From positions 2,914,001-2,978,000 of the forward strand of contig OY720101.1 of NCBI GenBank assembly GCA_963082875.1: a stretch of 64,000 bases of DNA. Reading direction: 5' to 3'. This document shows positions 13,729-24,839 of the stretch, one piece after another. The stretch's first letter is position 1. Every line of letters starts with the position of its first letter. Source of the stretch: Corella eumyota (taxonomy: Eukaryota > Chordata > Ascidiacea > Phlebobranchia > Corellidae). The position numbers were made by a program, and so were the translations under genes. The notes under the pieces are model-generated. The model made no database searches, was not told where the DNA came from, and saw only the letters and a program-made list of their open reading frames with translations.

Positions 13729-16700
13729 TTAGCTGCTTGGTTTAGGATGCATCAAAATAAATGGCAACACGACTTTTTGTTCCCTGTTAAAAATTTAAAG
13801 TATTTAAGAATTTACTTTTATTTAAATAATATTTTATTTATTAATGATAATAAATGAGTTAAAAAAGGCTAATTCTGTTGTCAAATAAATTTAAAATTTA
13901 TCATCTTTTTACAAATTAAAATTAAATGGTTAATAAAAAAATTTATTTGTGAATATGTAGATAATTAACTTACCCTCCAAATGCTCCGAAACAGAAAATG
14001 CAATTAACTTTGTAGTTGACGACAATTCCAACTTCTTCCTCTGATGTTCCTGGTTTAGCTCTGAAAATAAAAGGTAAAAATAAATACTGACAGTCTTTAA
14101 AAAACTCTGTAAGATAAGTTTATTTTTATTTTTGAAAACAAGTAAAAATTTACAGTTTTATAATAAAATCTTCAATTTATTTATTTTTACTAGTATAAAA
14201 TAGTTTCTTTTTTGTTTTGTTAAATAGAAATTTTTTTTACTGAATATCTTACAAACAACAAACAAATTACATTGTGCTTGAAGCTAGGTTAGTGTCTTCC
14301 TGTCTAAGCTTTCCATCCAATGCAATTGCCCCCTTGTCCTTATTATCACTTAGCAGAGGACAAATCGAATAAACTTTGTTGAAGTTGGTACCAGCTGGGA
14401 TCTGATCACTGTAAAAAAAATAATGTAAGAAATTTAACAATATGGCATGGTATGTTAAAACATTGTTAAAAGTTTAAAAACTGATTATTGTACATAAACA
14501 AATAGAAACAAAACAAAAAGTGGTATTGCTTAAAGTTTAAATTGTATTAAGTGCAAATAATTGTTATATTATTTTGTTAGTATTTTAATATTAAGTTTTA
14601 ATGAACTACTATAAATTATTCTTTTTAAGCGAAATTTGTTATATTATTTTGTTAGTATTGTAATCCTAATCTATTTAGTATTATTAAGGAATTAAGGGAT
14701 TAAATCATCTTTAATGATCAATATATTTTAATCTGTAACATTTGTATATAATATTATAAGCACTTAAATTAATTAAAAAATACTTCTAGTGATAAAAAGG
14801 TATATAAAACAATTTATCTTTAATAGTGGTTTTCCAATTTATCAACAAAAAGGAATTACCAAATTTCTTCTGTTGCCACAATATTTGAATATTGAGCATT
14901 CTTGAACAAGCAAACATTAGCGAATTGCTCAACTGTTAACTTTATTTTTTTCACACTTTTTCCAGATTTGTTTTCGATTTTGACAATCACCTTAATATCT
15001 TCACCATGGTAATATAACTGTGAGGAAAAAGGTGTTTACTTTTTAGTTTTTATTTCTCTGTATAGCTTACATTTATTTGAGTATTTATATAACAATTTAA
15101 AAACCTATGTTTTTTTTAAACCAATTATTATTTACAATTTGCATACATCTGTAAAAGTGACACAGTATAGATTACTTTAGTTTGTAAATACATTTTAAAC
15201 ATATTTTAACAGGTTTTAATATTAATTAGATTATTTACCTCTTTGTTAAGAGAGACGTCAACAGACAAGGGTTTCTCCTTCTTGCATAGCTCTTCGATTT
15301 GTCGCGGAGGTGACCCTGCTTTATCTGGGGCATATTGAATTTTGCGAATTTTAAAAGTTGCTGAAGATCTAAAAAAAGAATTTGTAAATTGGTTTAAAAA
15401 TTATTTAAATTATTTTTGGTCAAACTTTTAATATGTTTGCAACTAAAATTTAATGTTAAAATTTTCCTGTACTTACTAAGACCAAATAAATTAAAATAAC
15501 ATAAAATATTTTATTCAGTTAATTTAAAGATTTAAAGATTTTTTTTAAAACAGATTACTTAAAATTAATAAATTATATTTATTTTTTTAGAAAGTTAACA
15601 TGATTGAGGGTTATAATTTACTCTGGGTCAATTAGTGTGTTGTTGTTTCTTGTTGCAACAAAAGCAATAAGTTTGTAATCCACACCACAAGCTCGATCAA
15701 CATGATCTGATGATTCTGGATTTAATGAAACAGAACAGGGAGAGTTGCGAGGAACCTGTAAATATATTAAAGTTGGTTATAGGTAAAATGAGGTAAAAAC
15801 CTAATCAAACACTTGTTAGTCAAATTATAAATTGGTATTGGTAAAACTGTGTAAAAGTAATCTAAGCTTTATCTGGTTTGTTTTTAAAATATAAATGTGG
15901 CATAAACAAACAAATACCTTTAGGGTTTAAATTTTTTTAAAGTAATTTAAAACTAAAAAAGGTATTAAGCTTTTATATAAGAATAAAGTTAACATAAATT
16001 TCTTTACAGATTTGCCTACACTAAAACAGAACAATAGATTTAAAAAAGAATAAAAGATTAACAAGATCCTTTTCAACTAACCTCCACTGTGAATGGGTAA
16101 GCATTTTCACCAAGTTTTCTTAAAAGCTTATTTTGCATTTCTGTGTTTTCTTTGCCCTTAGAAGCATCATTCGGAGGGTAGACCTTTTTTAAGTAATTTT
16201 TTTTTCAAATATGTAAGACTATTCTTTTTTAAATATTTAAAATAACACTAATTTATAAACACTTGAAATATTTTATTGGAGTCCACCATGTTATTGTTCT
16301 TATATTTTATAAATAAATACCTGAGTAACAATATCACAATATTGTTTGGTGTACTTCACCCCTATTGCCTCTAAATCTTCTCTTCCATATTGAAAAGCAC
16401 ACGTCAATTTGACATTCACTAAAATATTTTTATTAAGTTTAAATTTTTTTTAAATACAAATTTATAATTTAATAAAATATAACATGTTAGATATATTTAC
16501 CCTTGCCATCTTTTAAAGCGGGATCCACCAATACAACGCCATCTAAAGAAATACAATTTTATTTCAAAGATAAATTATACCACACAATTAACAAAATTTA
16601 CAAACTCTAGAAGATTTATTCGTTTTTTTATACATTTATAATTGCCCTAAATATAATAATATTTGCCTATTGGGTCGGTATGTGTTGTATGGTCTACGTA

Positions 16701-16925
16701 GTCACGTTTTGGTAAATACATGGTGACCTAAAAATAAAATTTTATTTGATTTTATGGTATATCATAAACTAAACTCTTAGCCCTAGAAGTACAGTATATA
16801 CCAAAAATTTATTAATATTTCCCTGTTTAGTTTTTTCTAGCCATTTGCGCTCATAAAACATATTTTTCACGAAATTAAAATTAACTTACCATTTTATTTG
16901 GGGTAACTTTCTTGTAAACAGACAT
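13729..16925 (-). CDS. Arrestin, copy 1 (visual/beta-type)
   Basis: Arrestins bind phosphorylated, activated GPCRs in the cytoplasm and end G-protein signalling. Eleven exons on the minus strand: 16890-16925, 16667-16727, 16501-16542, 16321-16418, 16082-16183, 15622-15755, 15239-15368, 14860-15017, 14271-14408, 13974-14060, 13729-13783 (1041 nt, 346 aa). Seen: LVDPALKDGK, the finger-loop region YGREDLEAIG, FKIRKIQYAPDKAG with the phosphate-sensing Arg, NKELYYHGEDIKV, KKIKLTVEQFANV, and the gate-loop/polar-core segment GAIALDGKLRQEDTNLASST. It ends LMHPKPSS-stop, so the usual ~40-70 residue regulatory C-tail with clathrin/AP2 motifs is absent from this model. The exon-2 donor is GC (minus-strand bases 16666-16665) rather than GT. 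The frame is open throughout. In a Ciona-like animal this would be the photoreceptor arrestin (inference). Confidence 0.95.
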
Positions 16926-17082
16926 AGTTAACTTTTCCGCAAAAAAAATAATTAAAATTTAAAAGTCGTCTAAAAATACGTTTATTTATTTAATAAAAAG
17001 GGTATTCGAACACTTTTTATTATAACAAGACGTCGCAACCTTATGATAAATGTTTATTTTAAATTCTCCTTTTTATAGGGAT

Positions 17083-17139
17083 AGATTAATCTGTCATTAT
17101 TTACGCTACATTTATTAAAACGATTGCAAAAAAGGATTA
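17083..17139. promoter_or_regulatory. Otx/K50-homeodomain-type sites upstream of arrestin 1
   Basis: AGATTAATCT at 17083-17092 and GGATTA at 17134-17139, about 160-215 bp upstream of the start codon. Both are retained in the other copy at 23272-23281 and 23323-23328. Motif match only. Confidence 0.45.
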
Positions 17140-17960
17140 CTATAGTGATCAGAAGATTAGTATTTTTGATGATTAAAATGTCAACCTTTAAAGAATAAGC
17201 TTTTTGATAATTAATATAAATCCCTTAATCTCTTTTTAAGCGGTGAAAGTAAAATTTTTTAATAAATAAAAAACCAAATCTTTAATGGGCTATTATATCT
17301 TTAGGTCACGTGGTCACTTATCTTATCTGTGTTTGCGTGCGACGTGGTGTTTATTACCAAGTATTTTTTTGACCTTATTTATTACCGTGTATTATTTACA
17401 TCAGATTTTGTTAAGTGATTATTTGAATAAGGTTACAACGTCATTAAAAACTGATTAAACAAAACTATGAACATATTTTTGTAACATTATATATTAATCA
17501 CCTTACTCAAGATTTTGCCTTAGATTTTAAGTAAAATACTTACCTAAACATTACACCAAAATATTTTTAAAGTAACTCTTAGCCTATATCTGTTGTATTT
17601 ATTATTATTATCATAACTTAGATTACACATTGTCATTTTGCAATATAGGTCAAAATTAGATTTTTTTAAATGAAAATTATGATAAATATTGTATATCGTG
17701 TTGGGATAAGTATATCTTATGTAAAACTATTATTTAAAATTGGTATTTTAAATTGATGCTGTTAAGAATTTAACTCACGATTTGTATTTTAAAAAAGAAA
17801 AGTCTACATTGACGACCTGCGCACTTTTTTTTAATATTAAATTATTTTTCATACACACTTAAAAAGTTAAGCATCGACGTAATATAAGTATTATTTATAC
17901 GATGATTACATATTGTGCGTTTGTTAAATACAAATCTTTACCGATATTTTATATTTCTAG

Positions 17961-18055
17961 GGTAAAGCCGAATTCTACACTTGCTGATATCAAGACAGAG
18001 CTCCTGGCAAAACAACTGAAATAAAAGTCGACATCTACGATCAATAAACATGTGA
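17961..18055 (+). other. Exon-like block in arrestin-1 5' flank
   Basis: A pyrimidine-rich acceptor-like tttctag is followed by ~80 bp of better-balanced base composition ending in an AATAAA signal, like a last exon on the plus strand. The matching block near copy 2 has an extra AGAG that shifts the frame relative to this one, so one or both are not coding. No recognisable protein. It could be an old exon relic, a non-coding RNA end, or chance. Confidence 0.25.
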
Positions 18056-18479
18056 GCAAAGTGTGTTTATTCTGTCATTGTGGTTACTAAAAATATAGTG
18101 CTACTGCTAACGTTATAAGTGGCAATGTTATAAACAATTTTGTCTATATTTAGCCGTCTTATGCATATATATATATATATATAGGTTTTAAATTCATTAT
18201 ATATATATAATAACCGAAAGGGTCCAACAAGCGTATTTTTATAAAATTAATCAAATACATTTTTACGAATAAAACTATTTAGCGCAATTTAAAAAATCTT
18301 TAAATTTTTAAAAATTAAAATAATTTTTTGTTTTTAAACGTTCTTAGTTAATTAGGGCATTTAGCAGAAATATTTAAAAAATCTTATTGCAAGTAACTAC
18401 GTACCCTTTGACGTTATAGGCTCCTGCATATTAAACGTATTTTTGTTAAAATTAAAAAAAAATTATACTAATTTATGAA

Positions 18480-19430
18480 AATCGCTAAATTTAATAAAAT
18501 CGCGATTTTTTGTTTTGGCTAGTTAGTAGTTACCCACCAAGTGACCTTGTTACGTCATAAGCATATATAATTATAAGATTGTCCAAAAATTTTTAAAATA
18601 ATATTTTTTTTTAAATTTTAAATTTCATTTTCCATAACAAAACCAAAATTTATTGTCTTATTAGAAGCGCATTTATTTGTCTAACTTAAATACTAGTTAG
18701 GGTCTAACTTAAATACTAGTTACGCATATTACATAAAAACTGCCAAATCTTAAAATCCGAAATTTGTTGTCTTATTAGAAGCGCCTTTATCTAATTTAAA
18801 TACTAGATGAAGAAATTCACGAAAGAAATGTGGTCATTTTTTGCAGAAATTATCAAAAAAGAATGATGAACACAATGCGTTTAAAGAAAAAAATTTTTTT
18901 TATTATGCTTCGAATGTGTTTATTTATTGACCTTACAAAATAATTAAGATTTGAATTTTTTTTATGACTTTTTATTTATTTTGTGCATATGTATGTAAAA
19001 CTGCATGCTTTTGTTATTTCGGGTCGGTGGCCCGCTGGTTAGGGGGCTTGGCTTTCGATCCTGAGCTGTAAGTTCGATTTTTGCTGTGGTAATCCAACTT
19101 CGAACTTCTTTACTAGATAAAGAAATTTGCAAAAAAAAAATAAAAAAAAGGACGTTAAGGCGAATTTTTTTTTTGTCCAGTTTGCCTTCAAGTGACCCAG
19201 TGTCATATGCATATATAATTATAAGTTTATACAAAAATTTTTAAAAACATTTTTTTTTTAGATTTTAAATTCCATTTACTATAACAACCGCAATGACGTA
19301 ACAAGCCTATTTTGAAATTATTAATCAAAAATATTAATATTCATAAAAGTTATAGGCATGTTACATAAAATTTGCCCAATCTTAAAATCCAAAATTAATT
19401 GCTTTATTAGATGCGCATTCTTTATTAGAA
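18480..19430. repeat. Decayed satellite monomers between the arrestin copies
   Basis: Diverged monomers that still show gcatatataattataag, gtcttattagaagcgc and aatcttaaaatcc in the right order. A SINE-bearing segment interrupts them at about 18818-19110. The last part (19190-19420) is closer to the array consensus. These are older copies than the main array. Confidence 0.85.
18818..19110 (+). mobile_element. tRNA-derived SINE-like insertion
   Basis: A ~290 bp insertion inside a decayed monomer. It is flanked by tactagatgaagaaatt (from 18801) and tactagataaagaaatt (from 19111), a 17 bp direct repeat with one mismatch that looks like a target-site duplication. A tRNA-like part spans about 19021-19090, with an A-box-like TGGTTAGGGGG (19036-19046, one mismatch) and a B-box-like GTTCGATTT (19072-19080, one mismatch). 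Unusually, the tRNA part lies near the 3' end, after ~200 bp of non-tRNA sequence. A related copy lies inverted at 28200-29000. Confidence 0.6.
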
Positions 19431-19863
19431 CAGGTCTTTAATGCTAACTTTTTTGTCAAAGTTTAATTCTGGTTTTATCTTAATATTCTTTCACCTATGT
19501 TAAAAAGTTATTTAAATATGTGGGCAAAAGAATGTGATGATGTTTTGATTATGTGGTATTAATATGACGAACAAGGAAGTTAATGTGGTGATTGTTCCAT
19601 TGTATTTATTAATAATTTAATTCTATATACATGTTTCATTTTCATCAACTTGCAAGTCTAAATTTAAATCTCAACTAAGCAGAAATTTTTATATTTATAA
19701 ATACCACGTGTAACTTATTTTTGTAACACCATTTCTTTAATTTAACTTATAAATTTTTTATTTGTTTTTAAATTTATTCACAAGCTAAACTTAAATTTAC
19801 AAAAAATGTTATTTTTAATTTAAACATTTATTTACAGATAACACTGAACAAAGTATAAATATA
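19430..19863. other. AT-rich spacer, nothing recognised
   Basis: Lies 3' of arrestin copy 2, between decayed satellite and the duplicated unit. Read on both strands for a missing arrestin C-tail exon; none was seen. Several AATAAA-type signals occur on the minus strand and could serve as poly(A) signals for arrestin 2. Confidence 0.4.
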
Positions 19864-19915
19864 TGTTTGACAATAAAAATACAATACATCTATCTCAAAT
19901 GTGGTTAAACCATAT

Positions 19916-22900
19916 TTAGGTGCTTGGTTTAGGATGCATCAAAATAAATGGCAACACAACTTTTTGTTCCCTATCAAAAATATGAAAGATTTAAGAATTT
20001 ACTTTTATTTAAATAATATTTTATTTATTTATGGTAATAAAAGAGGGTAATCATTTAGTTATTTAATTAAAAAAAACTAATACTGTAGTCAAATATAACA
20101 AAAATTAAATTTTTTTTTAGAAATTAATATCGAATGGGTAATAAAAAAAAAATATTTGTGAATATGTAGATAATTAACTTACCCTCCAAATGCTCCGAAA
20201 CAGAAAATGCAATTCACTTTGTAGTTGACGACAATTCCAACTTCTTCTTCTGATGTCCCTGGTTTAGATCTAAAAATAAAAGGTAAAAATAAATACTGAC
20301 GGTCTATAAAAAACAGTTTATTTTTATTTTTGAAAACAAGTAAAAATTTACAGTTTTATAATAAAATCTTCAATTTATTTATTTTTACTTGTATAAAATA
20401 GTTTCGTAATATTTTTTGTTTTGTTAAATAGAAATTTTTTTAAATGACTATCTTACATTGTGCTTGAAGCTAGGTTGGTGTCTTCCTGTCTTAACTTTCC
20501 ATCTAATGCAATTGCTCCCTTGTCCTTATTATCACTTAGCAGAGGACAAATTGAATAAACTTTGTTGAAGTTGGTACCAGCTGGGATCTGATCACTGTAA
20601 AAAAAATAATGTAGGAAATTTAACAATATGGCATGGTTTGTTTAAATATTGTTAAAAGTTTAAAAACTAATTATTGTGTGTATTCCCATAAAAAAATAGT
20701 GGTGGTATTGCTTAAAGAATTAAATTGTATTAAATGTTATTAATTGTTAAAATATTTTGTTAGTAGTTCAATATTAAGTTTTAATGGACCGTTATAAATT
20801 ATTTAAATTGGTTATGTGATTTCAATTGACCTATTCGCTAATTTGAAGTGAAATTTGATATTTTATTTTTGTTAGTATTGTAATCCTAATCTATTTAGTA
20901 TTATTAAGGGATTAAATCATCTTTAATGATCAATATATTTTAATCTGTAACATTTGTATATAATAATATAAGCACTTAAATTGATTAAAAATTATTTGTA
21001 ATGGTAAAAAAGTATATAAAACAATTTATTTTTAATAGTAGTTTTCCAATTTATCAACAAAAAGGAATTACCAAATTTCTTCTGTTACAACAGTACTTGA
21101 ATATTGAGCATTCTTGAATAAGCAAACATTAGCGAATTGCTCAACTGTTAACTTGATTTTTTTCACATTTTTTCCAGATTTGTTTTCGATTTTGACAATC
21201 ACCTTAATATCTTCACCATGGTAATATAACTGTGAAGAAAAAGGTGTTAACTTTTTACATTTTACTTCTCTGTATAGCTTACATTTATTTGAGTATTTAT
21301 ATAACAATTTAAAAACCTATGTTTTTTTTAAACCAATTATTATTTACAATTTGCATACATCTGTAAAAGTGACACAGTATAGATTACTTTAGTTTGTAAA
21401 TACATTTTAAACATATTTTAACAGGTTTTAATATTAATTAGATTATTTACCTCTTTGTTAAGAGAGACGTCAACAGACAAGGGTTTCTCCTTCTTGCATA
21501 GCTCTTCGATTTGTCGCGGAGGTGACCCTGCTTTATCTGGGGCATATTGAATTTTGCGAATTTTAAAAGTTGCTGAAGATCTAAAAAAAGAATTTGTAAA
21601 TTGGTTTAAAAATTATTTAAATTATTTTTGGTCAAACTTTTAATATGTTTGCAACTAAAATTTAATGTTAAAATTTTCCTGTACTTACTAAGACCAAATA
21701 AATTAAAATAACATAAAATATTTTATTCAGTTAATTTAAAGATTTAAAACAGATTACTTAAAATTAATAAATTATATTATTTTTTTAGAAAGTTAACATG
21801 ATTGAGGGTTATAATTTACTCTGGGTCAATTAGTGTGTTGTTGTTTCTTGTTGCAACAAAAGCAATAAGTTTGTAATCCACACCACAAGCTCGATCAACA
21901 TGATCTGATGATTCTGGATTTAATGAAACAGAACAGGGAGAGTTGCGAGGAACCTGTAAATATATTAAAGTTGGTTATAGGTAAAAATGAGGTAAAAACC
22001 TAATCATACACTTGTTAGTCAAATTATAAATTGGTATTGGTAAAATTGTGTAAAAGTAATCTAAGCTTTATCTGGTTTGTTTTTAAAATATAAATGTGGC
22101 ATAAACAAACAAATACCTTTAGGGTTTAAATTTTTTTAAAGTAATTTAAAACTAAAAAAGGTATTAAGTTTTTATATAAGAATAAAGTTAACATAAATTT
22201 CTTTACAGATTTGCCTACACTAAAACAGAACAATAGATTTAAAAAAGAATAAAAGATTAACAAGATCCTTTTCAACTAACCTCCACTGTGAATGGGTAAG
22301 CATTTTCACCAAGTTTTCTTAAAAGCTTATTTTGCATTTCTGTGTTTTCTTTGCCCTTAGAAGCATCATTCGGAGGGTAGACCTTTTTTAAGTAATTTTT
22401 TTTTCAAATATGTAAGACTATTCTTTTTTAAATATTTAAAATAACACTAATTTATAAACACTTGAAATATTTTATTGGAGTCCACCATGTTATTGTTCTT
22501 ATATTTTATAAATAAATACCTGAGTAACAATATCACAATATTGTTTGGTGTACTTCACCCCTATTGCCTCTAAATCTTCTCTTCCATATTGAAAAGCACA
22601 CGTCAATTTGACATTCACTAAAATATTTTTATTAAGTTTAAATTTTTTTTAAATACAAATTTATAATTTAATAAAATATAACATGTTAGATATATTTACC
22701 CTTGCCATCTTTTAAAGCGGGATCCACCAATACAACGCCATCTAAAGAAATACAATTTTATTTAAAAGATAAATTATACCACACAATTAACAAAATTTAC
22801 AAACACTAGGAGATTTATTCGTTTTTTTTATACAAATATAATTGCCTTAAATATAATAATATTTACCTATTGGGTCGGTATGTGTTGTATGGTCTACGTA

Positions 22901-23117
22901 GTCACGTTTTGGTAAATACATGGTGACCTAAAAATAAAATTTTATTTGATTTTATGGTATATTATAAACTAAACATTTACCCCTAAAAGTATATTATATA
23001 ACAAAAACTTACTAATGTTTAGTTTTTATTAACCATTTGCGCTTATAAAACATATTTTTCACGAAAGTAAAATTAACTTACCATTTTATTCGGGGTAACT
23101 TTCTTGTAAACAGACAT
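19916..23117 (-). CDS. Arrestin, copy 2 (tandem paralogue)
   Basis: Same 11-exon structure as copy 1, about 6.19 kb away: 23082-23117, 22867-22927, 22700-22741, 22520-22617, 22281-22382, 21820-21953, 21451-21580, 21072-21229, 20457-20594, 20183-20269, 19916-19970 (346 aa). All frames are open and all splice sites canonical, including a GT exon-2 donor. The phosphate-sensor Arg (IRKIQYAP) and the gate-loop aspartates are kept. Differences from copy 1 include KSGKNVKK for KSGKSVKK, AQYSSTVVTEE for AQYSNIVATEE, SKPGTSEEE for AKPGTSEEE, and an end in HPKPST for HPKPSS. It too lacks the acidic C-tail. Both copies look functional, and expression of each is the open question. Confidence 0.95.
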
Positions 23118-23271
23118 AGTTAACTTTTCCGCCAAAAAAAAAAAATAATTTGAAGTCGTCCAAAAATACGTTTATCTATTTATAAAAAGGGTATTCGAAC
23201 ACTTTTTATTATAACAAGACGTCGCAACCTTATGATAAATGTTTATTTTAAATTCTCATTTTTATAGGGAT

Positions 23272-23328
23272 AGATTAATCTGTCATTATTTACGCTACAT
23301 TTATTAAAACGATTGCAAAAAAGGATTA
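23272..23328. promoter_or_regulatory. Otx/K50-homeodomain-type sites upstream of arrestin 2
   Basis: Same palindrome (23272-23281) and GGATTA (23323-23328) as upstream of copy 1, at the same spacing. They are retained although neighbouring flank has diverged by indels. Confidence 0.45.
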
Positions 23329-24250
23329 CTATAGTGATCAGAAGATTAGTATTTTTGATGATTAAAATTTCAACCTTTAAAGAATAAGCTTTTTGATAAT
23401 TAATATAAATCCATTAATCTCTTTTTTAGGGGTGAAAAAATTTTTTAACAAATGTATTTTTTTAATAAATAAAAAATACAAATGTTTGATTATAACTAAT
23501 GTATCTTTAGGTCACGTGGTCACTTATCTTATCTGTGTTTGCGTGCGACGTGGTGTTAGTCCTGTAGCTTTATTTTTTATTTGCGACACTGTAATTTAGA
23601 TGTTACATTCTGATTTTTTTTAATTAAATTATTTTTTGACTTAATTTATTACCAAGTATTTTTTTGACCTTATTTATTTCCGTGTATTATTTACATCAGA
23701 TTTTGTTAAGTGATTATTTGAATAAGGTTACAACGTCATTAAAAATTGATTAAACAAAACTATGAACATATTTTTGTAACATTATATATTAATCACCTTA
23801 CTCAAGATTTTGCCTTAGATTTTAAGTAAAATTCTTACTTAAACATTAAACCAAAATATTTATAATGTAACTCTTAGCCTATATCTGTTGTATTTATTAC
23901 CATCATAACTTAAATTACTTTAAACCCATCGTCATTTTGCAATATAGGTCAAAATTAGATTTTTTTAAATGAAAATTATGATAAATATTGTATCTCGTGT
24001 TGGAATTAGTATATTTAATGTAAAACTATTATTTAAAATTGTTTTTTTAAATTGATGCTGTTAAGAATTTAATTTACGATTTGTATTTTAAACTAAGGAA
24101 AGTCTACATTGACGACCTGCGTACTTTTTTTTAATATTGAATTATTTTTCATACACACTGGAAGTATCGACGTAATATAAGTATTATTTATACGAAAATT
24201 ACATATTGTGCGTTTGTTAAAAACAAATCTTTACCGATATTTTATGTTTC

Positions 24251-24345
24251 TAGGGTAAAGCCGAATTCTGCACTTGCTGATATCAAGACAGAGAGAGCTC
24301 CTGGCAAAACAACTAAAATAAAAGTCGACATCTACGATCAATAAA
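24251..24345 (+). other. Exon-like block in arrestin-2 5' flank
   Basis: Duplicate of 17961-18055. Here one frame stays open for ~28 codons from the acceptor-like site to a TAA overlapping the AATAAA signal, ending in KIKVDIYDQ. The product is not recognised. Confidence 0.25.
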
Positions 24346-24839
24346 CAGGTGAAAGTGTGTTTATTCTGTCATTGTGGTTACTTAAAAATATAGTGTTAAC
24401 GTTATAAGTGGCAATGTTATAAACAATTTTGTCTATATTTAGCCGCCCTATGCATATATATAGGTTTTAAATTTATTATATATATATCTATAATATATAT
24501 ATAATAACCGAAAAGGTCCAACAAACGTATTTTTATAAAATTAATCAAATACATTAATACGAATAAAACTATTTAGCGCAATTTAAAAAAATCTTTAAAT
24601 TTTTAAAAATTAAAATAATTTCTTGTTTTTAAACGTTCTTAGTTAATTAGGGCAATTAGCAGAAATATTTAAAGAATCTTATTGCAAGAAACTACGTAGC
24701 CTTTGACGTTATAGGGGCATAAGTAATTTGTATCCTAATATTTTTTTTAATATAAATTTAATTTAGGATAATAACTGCTCCTGCATATTAAACGTATTTT
24801 TGTTAAAATTAAAAAAAAAATTATACTAATTTATGAAAA

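Larger units (their letters stand above)
16926..18480. promoter_or_regulatory. 5' flank of arrestin copy 1
   Basis: About 1.5 kb shared with the flank of copy 2. Both copies keep a perfect palindrome AGATTAATCT (17083-17092, two overlapping TAATCT K50-homeodomain cores), a GGATTA site at 17134-17139, and a CACGTG E-box near 17305. Otx/Crx factors bind TAATCC/TAATCT cores and drive photoreceptor genes in chordates (family knowledge), so this is a plausible promoter. An exon-like block lies at 17961-18050 and an (AT)n tract at about 18165-18215. No gene is confidently identified. Confidence 0.5.

Noticed and set aside
18962-19234. 90-residue open frame on the minus strand
   Set aside because: It crosses the SINE and a decayed satellite monomer; low-complexity residues and no recognisable domain.
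23393-23599. 68-residue open frame upstream of arrestin 2
   Set aside because: The corresponding stretch near copy 1 is disrupted by indels and lacks a ~100 bp segment; no coding conservation.
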